Positions 1-5,460 of a stretch of DNA of 6,888 nucleotides are shown piece after piece (within the stretch, counting starts at the first letter, position 1; each line of letters opens with the position of its first letter). Below the pieces are notes generated by a model that did not search any database, was not told the origin of the DNA, and was given only the letters and a program-made list of their open reading frames with translations. Location: assembly GCA_934678955.1 (NCBI GenBank), contig CAKUSI010000193.1:1-6888 (forward strand). Direction: 5' to 3'. The stretch is from an uncultured Austwickia sp. Lineage in GTDB: Bacteria > Actinomycetota > Actinomycetes > Actinomycetales > Dermatophilaceae. The position numbers and the translations under genes were made by a program.

Positions 1-246
1 TTGCGCACACCTGGCTCAACTCTTGCGTGCATGGGTTCATTCCCGGCTGGGCCAGATCCGCGGTCGCGATGCGCTGGCTCCCTGTCGGCGGCACCTTCTC
101 GCGTCCCGGAGCCTGCGCGGGGCTGCCAGACATGTCCGCGACCGACTCCTCGCCGTGCGAGCTCGCCGCTGCGCTCTGAGTAGCGATGTCGATCGGAAAG
201 TTTATGGTGGGCCCAATGGATGAACTTTTCCGGCAGAGGGGTCTGC

Positions 247-1548
247 GTGGCTGAATACAAGAGGGCCTTCCAGCAGCCCGACCCCCGGGGCCACGATCGG
301 TGGAGCATCCAGGGCGGTGACTATCACTGGTACCTGCCGGATCGGTTGAGCGGCAAGCAGCTTCGCCTGACGAGGCCAACAGCGGACCGCCTGGCGGCAG
401 TCACAGAGCAGGTGACCCAGCTGGGCCGCCGATTCCAGGAGCGCCCGCTGCCGGCGCTCTACGCCACACTGCTGCGATCGGAGAGCATCGCGTCCTCGCG
501 GATCGAGGGGGTCAGGGAGGACCCGAGCGCCGTACTTCTCGCCGCGCTCGACGATGACGCCCAACCGGAACATTCGGCCGCGCGCATGATCAACCGCAAC
601 ATCGACGCGGTGCGCCAGGCGGTCGAGGCGCTCGCCACCAGACAGCGGTGGTCGGCGACCGACATCGACGAGTTGCACCACACCCTGCTGCCTGCCCATC
701 CCGTCGGATTCCGCAACCGCTTGGTGTGGATCAGCGGCAGCTCACCGGTGCGTGCGAAGTACGTGGCCCCCCACCCCGAGCACGTCACCGACCTCGTCGA
801 GGACCTCGTCACCTATCTGGACAGCAGCGAGGATCCCCCGCTGGTCCAGGCCGCCCTTTCGCACGCCCAACTGGAGACGATTCACCCGTGGACGGACGGC
901 AACGGCCGCGCCGGACGCGCGCTGATCCAGGCCGTGTTGGCGCGCTCGGGACTCGTCAGCGGAGGGGTGCTGCCCGTTTCGGTGATCTTCGGGCATCGCG
1001 ATTCCGGGTACGTATCGGCACTCAACGCATTTCGCTACGACCCTTCGCGAGGCGAGCCGGCCGACGCCGCTCGAGAGGCTTTCGTGTCCTTCTTCCTCGA
1101 GGCGACGTCTGACGCAGTCGTCGTGGCATCCGATCTCATGGCTGAAGTCGAACGCATCGAAGCGTCATGGGCGGAGAAGACGGCCGATGTGCGAGCCCAC
1201 TCTGCCCAGCACCGTCTCCTTGAGCTTCTGGCGGATCGACCTGTCCTCACCATCCCGTACGCGCTCGATCAGGCGGAGTACACGGACTCCCAGGGGGCAC
1301 GGCGCACGTACTCGCGGGCCGCTATCGGCAAGGCCTTCCAGGCGCTCGCGGCCAAGCGAATCGTCGAGCGCATGCCGACCCGCGACGGTCGGCTCCTCGT
1401 CTATCGCGCACCCGAGATCATGGACCTCCTCGTCCTGACCGAGCGGCGCCTGGGGTCGGTCGACCTCGACACTGTGACATCGCCACTGTCCAAGCAATCG
1501 CGCCGCCGAGCCCCGGATCTGCCGCCACACCTGCGCCGCTCGACCTGA
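247..1548 (+). CDS. Fic-domain protein (probable AMP-transferase) with N-terminal inhibitory motif
   Basis: Fic proteins usually transfer AMP from ATP to a hydroxyl of a target protein. Numbering from an ATG at 220, the signature HPWTDGNGRAGR lies at residues 222-233 (bases 883-918), with the catalytic His222, the anion-binding GNGR and a final Arg. Trp replaces the usual Phe of HPF. The target-docking flap is GSSPVRAKYVAP (173-184). SSRIEG at 92-97 fits the (S/T)xxxE(G/N) inhibitory helix on the N-terminal side of the Fic core, so Glu96 should hold the enzyme in an autoinhibited state and no separate antitoxin is needed. A Fic_N-like region precedes the core; residues ~325-400 look like a winged helix. 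I prefer the GTG at 247 (433 aa) because AGAGGGG at 235-241 sits 5 bases before it; the ATG at 220 (442 aa) has only a weak site. The gene is complete, with no obvious partner gene. Family is certain; target unknown. Confidence 0.93.
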   Translation: MAEYKRAFQQPDPRGHDRWSIQGGDYHWYLPDRLSGKQLRLTRPTADRLAAVTEQVTQLGRRFQERPLPALYATLLRSESIASSRIEGVREDPSAVLLAALDDDAQPEHSAARMINRNIDAVRQAVEALATRQRWSATDIDELHHTLLPAHPVGFRNRLVWISGSSPVRAKYVAPHPEHVTDLVEDLVTYLDSSEDPPLVQAALSHAQLETIHPWTDGNGRAGRALIQAVLARSGLVSGGVLPVSVIFGHRDSGYVSALNAFRYDPSRGEPADAAREAFVSFFLEATSDAVVVASDLMAEVERIEASWAEKTADVRAHSAQHRLLELLADRPVLTIPYALDQAEYTDSQGARRTYSRAAIGKAFQALAAKRIVERMPTRDGRLLVYRAPEIMDLLVLTERRLGSVDLDTVTSPLSKQSRRRAPDLPPHLRRST

Positions 1549-1560
1549 AGTGGCGCCCCG

Positions 1561-1594
1561 GAAAGTTCAACACCACGGGTGTCATGCGACTTTC
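1561..1594. terminator. Possible bidirectional hairpin between convergent genes
   Basis: Nested inverted repeats lie between the fic stop and the toxin stop. The outer arms are GAAAGT (1561-1566) and ACTTTC (1589-1594); the inner arms are ACACC (1570-1574) and GGTGT (1578-1582) around a 3-base loop. The stem is interrupted by unequal bulges (3 and 6 bases) and there is no T-tract, so termination is inferred mainly from its place between two converging genes. Confidence 0.3.
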
Positions 1595-1642
1595 GATGCA
1601 GCAAGGAGCGGTGACTCTCGACCTCTTCGACCTCATGGCCAG

Positions 1643-1981
1643 CTACTTGGTCTCGTTGGGATGGCGCGTGTGCACGTCGATGAGATGCACGGTGCGGCCG
1701 TCGATGTAGAACCAGATCCGCGCGCCGTCGGCCAGCTTGTGCTGCCACCGAGTGTGGGTCTCGCCGGCGTGGCCCACCTGGGCGAGATCCCCTTTCAAGG
1801 GGTAGTTGGTGGAGGTCCGGTGATCGGGATGACGGGTGAGGAAGTCCCAGGCATCGGTGACGGCGTTGCGCTGCGTTGCCAACACGTCACGCCACCCGAC
1901 CTGCGCTTGCCTCGTGGCGAAGACGACGGCGAACTCGCTCTTCTTGACGGGACGGGGAACCGCTTGCCCGCGCTTGCTCAT
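1643..1981 (-). CDS. RelE/ParE-like small toxin candidate of a type II toxin-antitoxin pair
   Basis: A 112-residue basic protein beginning MSKRGQAVPR. The second half has the look of the RelE/ParE fold: a basic segment around HTRWQHKLADGARIWFYI (76-93), then the terminal strand RTVHLIDVHTRHPNETK (96-112), where RelE-type toxins carry their last beta strands. RelE-type toxins cut mRNA on the ribosome; ParE types poison gyrase. I cannot tell which applies here, and no catalytic residue is assigned with confidence. The ATG overlaps the antitoxin stop as ATGA (1981-1978), so translation is probably coupled; no good ribosome site of its own is visible. A longer in-frame reading upstream lies within the antitoxin gene and is rejected. 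The antitoxin-first order and 4-base overlap are typical of such pairs. Family assignment comes from pattern and context, not from a clear signature. Confidence 0.75.
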   Translation of the reverse strand: MSKRGQAVPRPVKKSEFAVVFATRQAQVGWRDVLATQRNAVTDAWDFLTRHPDHRTSTNYPLKGDLAQVGHAGETHTRWQHKLADGARIWFYIDGRTVHLIDVHTRHPNETK

Positions 1982-2436
1982 CCGCGAGGATCCGCCACGA
2001 CCTCGGCCACATCGAGCCACTCCAACTCGTCGTCCGGGGTGTAGCCGGCCGCGATTGCCTCGGCCGTCGCGACCCAGGCGTGCAACGTCGCCAGGAGCTG
2101 GTCGTAGCGGGCGACCGCGGCACACCCCCGGGCGACATCGACGATCTCCGTCGCGAAGGTCCGTTGGTCGTCCGGCGTCAGCAGGGCCAACCACGGAAAC
2201 GGTGTGCGCAGCCGCTCGACGAAAGGAACCGCATCCGAGGCCAGGGACGCCGCGACGATCGCTGACGCCAACTCCAGACCTCTGCGATCGTCGTCGGCTT
2301 GGCTGGCCCTGGTCAGCACCAGCGCGTCTCCGTCACGACGGGTGATCAGCACCGGACCCTTGTCGGCGGCCTCGAACACCTCGCGGCTGTTGCGGGACAA
2401 CTCGGAGGATCGGACGGTGCGACTGATGGTGACCAT
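1978..2436 (-). CDS. Phd/YefM-family antitoxin with long C-terminal extension
   Basis: A 152-residue protein. Residues ~1-48 match the Phd/YefM (prevent-host-death) DNA-binding fold: RTVRSSELSRNSREVFEAA (6-24), then GPVLITRRDGDALVLTR (27-43), the usual strand-turn-strand with an R-x-G centre. Such antitoxins dimerise on operator DNA through this part and neutralise the toxin with the C-terminal part. Typical members are about 80-90 residues; here ~100 further residues follow, acidic and helical in character (for example TPDDELEWLDVAEVV at 133-147), which may make a larger toxin-binding domain. It is the first gene of the operon and its stop overlaps the toxin start. Autoregulation is suggested by a perfect palindrome in its promoter. 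Family assignment is secure for the N-terminal half; the role of the extension is inferred. Confidence 0.88.
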   Translation of the reverse strand: MVTISRTVRSSELSRNSREVFEAADKGPVLITRRDGDALVLTRASQADDDRRGLELASAIVAASLASDAVPFVERLRTPFPWLALLTPDDQRTFATEIVDVARGCAAVARYDQLLATLHAWVATAEAIAAGYTPDDELEWLDVAEVVADPRG

Positions 2437-2441
2437 ACCCC

Positions 2442-2470
2442 ATCTTCTGAACGTGTTCAGAATCTGTCAA
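2442..2470 (-). promoter_or_regulatory. Putative leaderless promoter of the antitoxin-toxin operon
   Basis: Read on the minus strand, a perfect -35 box TTGACA (2470-2465) is followed by a 17-base spacer and a weak -10 GAAGAT (2447-2442). Only five bases (GGGGT) separate the -10 from the ATG at 2436, so the transcript should begin at or beside the start codon. Leaderless mRNAs are common in actinobacteria. The -10 matches the consensus at only three positions, so the call rests on the -35, the spacing and the position. Confidence 0.5.
2445..2462. promoter_or_regulatory. 18-bp palindromic operator of the toxin-antitoxin operon
   Basis: TTCTGAAC-GT-GTTCAGAA is a perfect inverted repeat with 8-base arms and a 2-base centre. 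It fills most of the spacer and touches the -10 of the promoter above. Phd/YefM antitoxins, alone or with toxin, repress their own operon by binding short palindromes at this place. Binding by the neighbouring antitoxin is an inference from position. Confidence 0.7.
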
Positions 2471-2504
2471 CTGTCGATGCCCCACGGCCCGCGCGCCGGC
2501 ACCG

Positions 2505-3829
2505 TCAGCCGAGGCGCGGGTCGAGGCCGTACTGGTGCGGGACGCCGAGGTTCTCGCGCAGCGTGCTGCCGACGTAGTCCTGCGGGTAGACGCCGCGCTC
2601 GTGCAGGAGAGGCACGACCTGGTCGACGAAGGCGGGCAGTCCGTCCTCGTAGATGTCGGGCATGATCCAGAAGCCGTCGGCAGCGCCGGCCTCGAGCCAT
2701 TCCTGCAGGTGGTCCGCGTGGCGCTCGGGCGGGCCGACGACCGTGGGGTGGTAGTCGATGACGCCGTGGGCGAGGATGTCGCGCACCGACCAGCCCTCGC
2801 GCGCCACCGCGAGCGCGACCGACGAGCGCGGGTCCAGCGGCGAGGCGTGGGCCGCAGCAAGCTCGGCGGCCGTGAGGGGTTCGTCGAACCGGGCCGGGTC
2901 GAGCCGGAGCCCGAGCATCGCGCCCAGGTGCGGGATGCGCGACTCCAGCACGTCACCGGAGAGGGCGATGCGCCGATCCAGTCCCTTGCGCACGGTGGGA
3001 GCGACGGTCGTCATGAGGCCGGTGAAGTACTTGATCTCGTCAGGATCGCGCCCCGCCGCCCGGGCCGCCTCGCGCACCATCTCGCGCTGGGCACGCCCCT
3101 CCTCGATGGTCCACACCTCGGCGATGAAGCCGCTGGCGTAGCGGCCCGCGAGTTCGAGCATGTGCGGGCTCGGGCCGCCCGCACTGAAGACGACCGGCTG
3201 GCCCTGCTCCGACGGCGGAATCGGCAGCGGACCCCGCGAGGCCACGTACTGCCCCTGCAGGTTGACGGGCCGCAGCTTCGCCGGGTCGAGGTACTGCCCC
3301 GTGGCGGCATCCTTGACCCAGGCGTCCTGTTCCCAACTCCCCCACAGGGCCTGGACGATCTGGATCGTCTCGTGCGCGCGCTGGTAGCGCTCCGACCGGT
3401 CGGCGACACCCTGGCCGTAGTTGGCGGCGACGGTGGGGTCGCTCGTCGTGACCGCGTTCCAGCCGGCCCGCCCGTGACTCATCACGTCGAGGGCCTTGAA
3501 CTGGCGCGCGGTGTTGAACGGCTCCTGGAACGTCGTCGACCCCGTCGCCACTAAGCCGATGCGGCTCGTGGCCTGCGCGATGGCGGTCAGGGCCGTGATC
3601 GGTCCATGACCGATGGCACGCCCGTGTGCTCGACATCGCCACGGACGCCCGGGAAGTCGGGGACGAACAGGAAGGAGAAGCCACCCCGCTCGGCGGTCTG
3701 GGCGTAGCGGATGTTGGCCTCGATGTCGGCGTAGTTGTCGGGGTTCACCCCGGGGGCTCGCCACGCCTCGGGCAGGGTGCCGTAGCCCGAGCCGAGCATG
3801 AGGCCGAGGATCGCGTGCGTGTTCGTCAT
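2505..3829 (-). pseudogene. Frameshifted NtaA/SnaA/DszA-family FMNH2-dependent monooxygenase
   Basis: Two reading frames together make a full-length (441 aa) luciferase-like monooxygenase of the nitrilotriacetate/dibenzothiophene-sulfone type. The first frame runs from the ATG at 3829 to residue ~76 (MTNTHAILGL..., AERGGFSFLFVPDFPG at 46-61) and would stop at 3587. The homologous sequence resumes in the next frame at PITALTAIAQATSRIGL. Later family landmarks are intact: SHGRAGWNAVTTSD (118-131), RYQRAHE (148-154), RGPLPIPPSEQGQPV (199-213) and the tail VVPLLHERG...STLRENLG. One extra G at about 3601-3602 (plus strand) would restore PSVMD-PITAL, so a single base has been lost there, or misread. 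Such enzymes use FMNH2 from a partner reductase, encoded 50 bases upstream. The substrate is not predictable. Without correction the product is an 80-residue stub, so I call a pseudogene, with sequencing error as the alternative. Confidence 0.85.
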
Positions 3830-3879
3830 GGGGTTTCTTTGATGTTCGCGGGGGTGTCAGAAGGGCGCTATGGGGAGGG

Positions 3880-4440
3880 TCAGACGTCGCGGTGCAGCCG
3901 GCGCAGGGTGCTGCCGAAGAAGACGAGCGGATGCTGATCCGGATCGCGGCGCAGGGCCAGCACGCGGAGAAGGGTGAGGACGTGGTCGCCGGCGTCGATC
4001 TCGCGCTCGGGCTCCACGGCGAAGGTGGCCAGGGCCTTCTCGAGCACGACCGCGCCGTGCAGATCGGTGAGCGGCACCTCGGCGAACCGCTCGGCCGACG
4101 GCCTAGCGAGCCGGCTCATGAGGTGGGCGCTCTCCTCGGACAGCTGGCTGATGCCCCAGCGCGGGGCGCGTTGCAGTAGCGGCCAGGTCGTCGACGTCCG
4201 GGCGAAGGCGAGGGAGACCAGCGGCGGCTCGAGCGACACCGAGGAGAACGAGTTCACCGACATGCCGACGGCGCGCCCGTCGACGCGGGCCGTGACGACG
4301 GCGATGCCGGTGGGAAATCCGGCGAGCGCGGAGCGCAGCTGCATCGGGGAGGGCTCGGTGACCCCATGGATCCCGTCGACAGCGTCGGCGGCGACGGCGG
4401 CGTCGCGGGCCGGGCTCAGGGTGGGCGCGGTTGTCTTCAC
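3880..4440 (-). CDS. Flavin reductase (NAD(P)H:FMN oxidoreductase), small component of a two-component monooxygenase
   Basis: A 186-residue member of the HpaC/NtaB/DszD-like flavin reductase family, which reduces free FMN or FAD with NAD(P)H and hands it to a monooxygenase. Visible landmarks are FPTGIAVVTA (42-51), the flavin-binding stretch GMSVNSFSSVSLEPPLVS (59-76), WGISQLSEE (95-103), the GDH motif (151-153) and the closing PLVFFGSTLRRL (171-182). I chose the GTG at 4440 because GGAAGG lies 6 bases before it; an internal ATG at 4344 would give 154 aa and still keep the domain, leaving the first ~30 residues as a nonconserved extension. It is followed 50 bases later by the NtaA/DszA-like gene on the same strand, its expected partner. 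Its promoter region carries two putative TetR operators. Function is confident; FMN versus FAD preference is not determined. Confidence 0.92.
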   Translation of the reverse strand: MKTTAPTLSPARDAAVAADAVDGIHGVTEPSPMQLRSALAGFPTGIAVVTARVDGRAVGMSVNSFSSVSLEPPLVSLAFARTSTTWPLLQRAPRWGISQLSEESAHLMSRLARPSAERFAEVPLTDLHGAVVLEKALATFAVEPEREIDAGDHVLTLLRVLALRRDPDQHPLVFFGSTLRRLHRDV

Positions 4441-4462
4441 CAGGATCCTTCCGTCATCATGA

Positions 4463-4475
4463 GGAGACGCTCTCC
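4463..4475. promoter_or_regulatory. Putative TetR operator 1 (GGAGA-N3-TCTCC)
   Basis: GGAGACGCTCTCC, a perfect inverted repeat with 5-base arms and a 3-base centre. It lies in the leader of the flavin reductase gene, about 11-23 bases after its predicted transcript start, and upstream of tetR, where it could overlap a -35 region. It matches the copies at 4499 and 5158 at every arm position. Confidence 0.65.
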
Positions 4476-4491
4476 GCTTCTTTTCAGCCCT

Positions 4492-4520
4492 ACAACACGG
4501 AGACATTCTCCATTTACCAA
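4492..4520 (-). promoter_or_regulatory. Putative promoter of the flavin reductase-monooxygenase operon
   Basis: On the minus strand, TTGGTA (4520-4515) is separated by 17 bases from TGTTGT (4497-4492). The boxes are only fair matches to consensus, but the layout is the same as at 5149-5177: -35, 3 bases, the 13-bp operator, 1 base, -10. Transcription would start near 4485, giving a leader of about 45 bases. Confidence 0.5.
4499..4511. promoter_or_regulatory. Putative TetR operator 2 (GGAGA-N3-TCTCC)
   Basis: GGAGACATTCTCC, arms identical to operators 1 and 3. It fills the spacer of the minus-strand promoter and is about 25 bases before the tetR start codon. A possible plus-strand -10 for tetR, TACAAC at 4491-4496, would place the tetR transcript start inside this site, fitting autorepression. 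That second promoter is weakly supported. Confidence 0.7.
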
Positions 4521-4536
4521 CCCAGGATGGTGGATC

Positions 4537-5121
4537 ATGCCGACCCCGCCCGATCAGGCCGCACCTCGACCGACGCGCACAGACGCGAGGCGCAACCGCG
4601 CCCTCATCGTCGAGGTCGCCGAGCGGATGTTCGCGCAGGAGGGCGTCGACGTGTCGATGGACTCGATCGCGAAGAGCGCCGGCGTGGGGGCCGGGACGCT
4701 GTACCGCCACTTCCCGAACCGGGAGTGCCTCATCGCCGCCGTCCTGGAGGCCCACGGCCCGAACCTCATCGAGGAGGCGGTCGCCATCGACCGCGCCGGG
4801 GTCGCGCCCGACGAGGCCCTCGACCGCTGGGTGGCCGCCCTCGGCGAGTGGATGCGCGCCTACGACGGCCTGCCCGAGCCGGTCCGGGCCGCCCTGAGCG
4901 ACGGCGGATCCCCTCTCATGGCGACTTGCAAACAGCTCATCGACACGACCGAGCGCTTCCTCGACGCCGCCCAGCGCAGCGGCCACGCCCGAGCGGACAT
5001 CCGGGGTCGCGACCTGTACGTCGGCGCCCTTGGCGCGGCCTGGGCGGCGGGCATGCCGTCGGCCGACGGCACCACCCGCGAGAGCGCGCCCCAGCTCCTG
5101 CGTCAGGGCTGGCAGCGGTAG
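4537..5121 (+). CDS. TetR-family transcriptional regulator with SbtR-like C-terminal domain
   Basis: A 194-residue one-component repressor. The N-terminal domain begins at RTDARRNRALIVEVAERMFAQ (14-34), and the helix-turn-helix is VSMDSIAKSAGVGAGTLYRHF (39-59), with the family's usual GTLYRHFP recognition helix. The rest (~85-190) is a ligand-binding and dimerisation domain resembling the SbtR-like TetR C-terminal family; the segment MATCKQLIDTTERFLDAAQRSGHARADI (128-155) is characteristic. The ATG at 4537 is preceded by AGGA and GGTGG; longer in-frame readings run through the operators and are rejected. It is divergent from the flavin reductase gene, with two matching palindromes between them, and two more lie just after its stop codon. 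I infer that it represses itself, the reductase-monooxygenase operon and the downstream operon. The ligand is unknown but is plausibly a substrate of these enzymes. Confidence 0.93.
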   Translation: MPTPPDQAAPRPTRTDARRNRALIVEVAERMFAQEGVDVSMDSIAKSAGVGAGTLYRHFPNRECLIAAVLEAHGPNLIEEAVAIDRAGVAPDEALDRWVAALGEWMRAYDGLPEPVRAALSDGGSPLMATCKQLIDTTERFLDAAQRSGHARADIRGRDLYVGALGAAWAAGMPSADGTTRESAPQLLRQGWQR

Positions 5122-5148
5122 TCCCCGCCAGCCCTCCCCCAGTCGCAC

Positions 5149-5177
5149 TTGCGAAGGGGAGAAGCTCTCCGTATCGT
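5149..5177 (+). promoter_or_regulatory. Putative promoter of the downstream (deleted monooxygenase / F420-reductase-like) operon
   Basis: TTGCGA (5149-5154), a 17-base spacer and TATCGT (5172-5177), each box matching the consensus at four of six positions. Operator 3 lies inside the spacer, 3 bases after the -35 and 1 base before the -10, the same geometry as the flavin reductase promoter. Transcription would start near 5184. Confidence 0.55.
5158..5170. promoter_or_regulatory. Putative TetR operator 3 (GGAGA-N3-TCTCC)
   Basis: GGAGAAGCTCTCC lies 37 bases after the tetR stop. Extended rightwards it reads GGAGAAGCTCTCCGTATCGT, close to operator 2 read on the minus strand (GGAGAATGTCTCCGTGTTGT). 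The shared core GGAGAA-N2-TCTCCGT supports common descent or a common regulator. Confidence 0.7.
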
Positions 5178-5184
5178 CGGAAGC

Positions 5185-5197
5185 GGAAAGTCTCTCC
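5185..5197. promoter_or_regulatory. Putative TetR operator 4 (one arm mismatch)
   Basis: GGAAAGTCTCTCC differs from the motif at one arm position (GGAAA for GGAGA). It begins at about the predicted transcript start, so like operator 1 it sits downstream of a promoter whose spacer already holds one operator. Confidence 0.45.
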
Positions 5198-5206
5198 GGA
5201 ATCGCC

Positions 5207-5212
5207 AGGAGG
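5207..5212 (+). promoter_or_regulatory. Orphan ribosome binding site of the deleted monooxygenase gene
   Basis: A perfect AGGAGG follows the promoter by about 30 bases, but no start codon lies at normal spacing. The next GTG in the frame of the downstream remnant is at 5229, 16 bases away. It is most simply read as the ribosome site of the gene whose body was lost. Confidence 0.45.
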
Positions 5213-5226
5213 GCCCGACCCCCCGA

Positions 5227-5423
5227 GAGTGGTTCGAGGCCGGGTGACCGACGGCTTCATCCCCGTGCCGGACGACCAGCACGACAGCATCGACCTTCTC
5301 GGCGACCTCGTCGTCCCGGTCCTGCGGGAGCGCGGCCTGCGCCCGGAGACCTACGCCGGGACGACCCTGCGCGACCACCTCGGCCTGCCCGACCAGCTCG
5401 GCCGCGACCCCCGCGTGGCGTGA
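5227..5423 (+). pseudogene. C-terminal remnant of a second NtaA/DszA-type monooxygenase
   Basis: From 5244 the frame reads VTDGFIPVPDD and then LVVPVLRERG (263 bases into no other gene), TTLRDHLGLPDQLG and the ending RDPRVA. This aligns without gaps to the last 57 residues of the monooxygenase at 2505-3829 (28 identities by my count, about 49%), including VVP-L-ERG, TLR--LG and the terminal DPR. Just upstream, EWFEAG (5227-5244) continues the family pattern EWFEAG-x-x-DGF but in another frame; one extra G in the GGG run at 5242-5244 would join them. Upstream of 5227 the similarity stops, so about 85% of the gene is missing. A promoter, two operators and an AGGAGG remain in front of it. A 64-residue peptide from the GTG at 5229 could be made, but it could not form the TIM barrel. 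It precedes the F420-reductase-like gene by 37 bases. Confidence 0.85.
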
Positions 5424-5460
5424 ACGCGACCGACCACGAGACACCACCGAAAGGCAGCTC

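Noticed and set aside
1..246. Two short plus-strand open frames (1-183 and 23-223) before the Fic gene, and a 16-codon frame from the ATG at 204.
   Set aside because: Arg/Pro/Ala-rich readings typical of noncoding high-GC DNA, without recognisable motifs. I considered the tail of a transposase and found no support. No convincing promoter is visible either.
194..1567. CGGAAAGTT occurs at 194-202 and 1559-1567, flanking the Fic gene as a possible direct repeat.
   Set aside because: Only 9 bases match, with no flanking similarity or inverted repeats; chance cannot be excluded.
1550..2044. A 164-codon plus-strand frame across the toxin gene.
   Set aside because: It is antisense to the toxin, which has a better family resemblance and the ATGA overlap with the antitoxin.
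2471..2504. A GC-rich stretch between the monooxygenase stop and the toxin-antitoxin promoter as a terminator.
   Set aside because: Only a 4-base stem could be drawn and there is no T-tract.
2535..3554. A 339-codon plus-strand frame.
   Set aside because: It is the complementary reading of the monooxygenase gene, whose minus-strand translation shows clear family landmarks.
3880..5148. A 422-codon minus-strand frame that extends the flavin reductase through the tetR region.
   Set aside because: The upstream half is antisense to the clear TetR gene and crosses the operators; the GTG at 4440 with its own ribosome site is the sensible start.
4431..5423. A 330-codon plus-strand frame running over tetR and ending in the monooxygenase tail.
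   Set aside because: The first ~260 codons are an Arg/Pro-rich out-of-frame reading of tetR; only the last ~60 codons have homology, and these are reported as a remnant.
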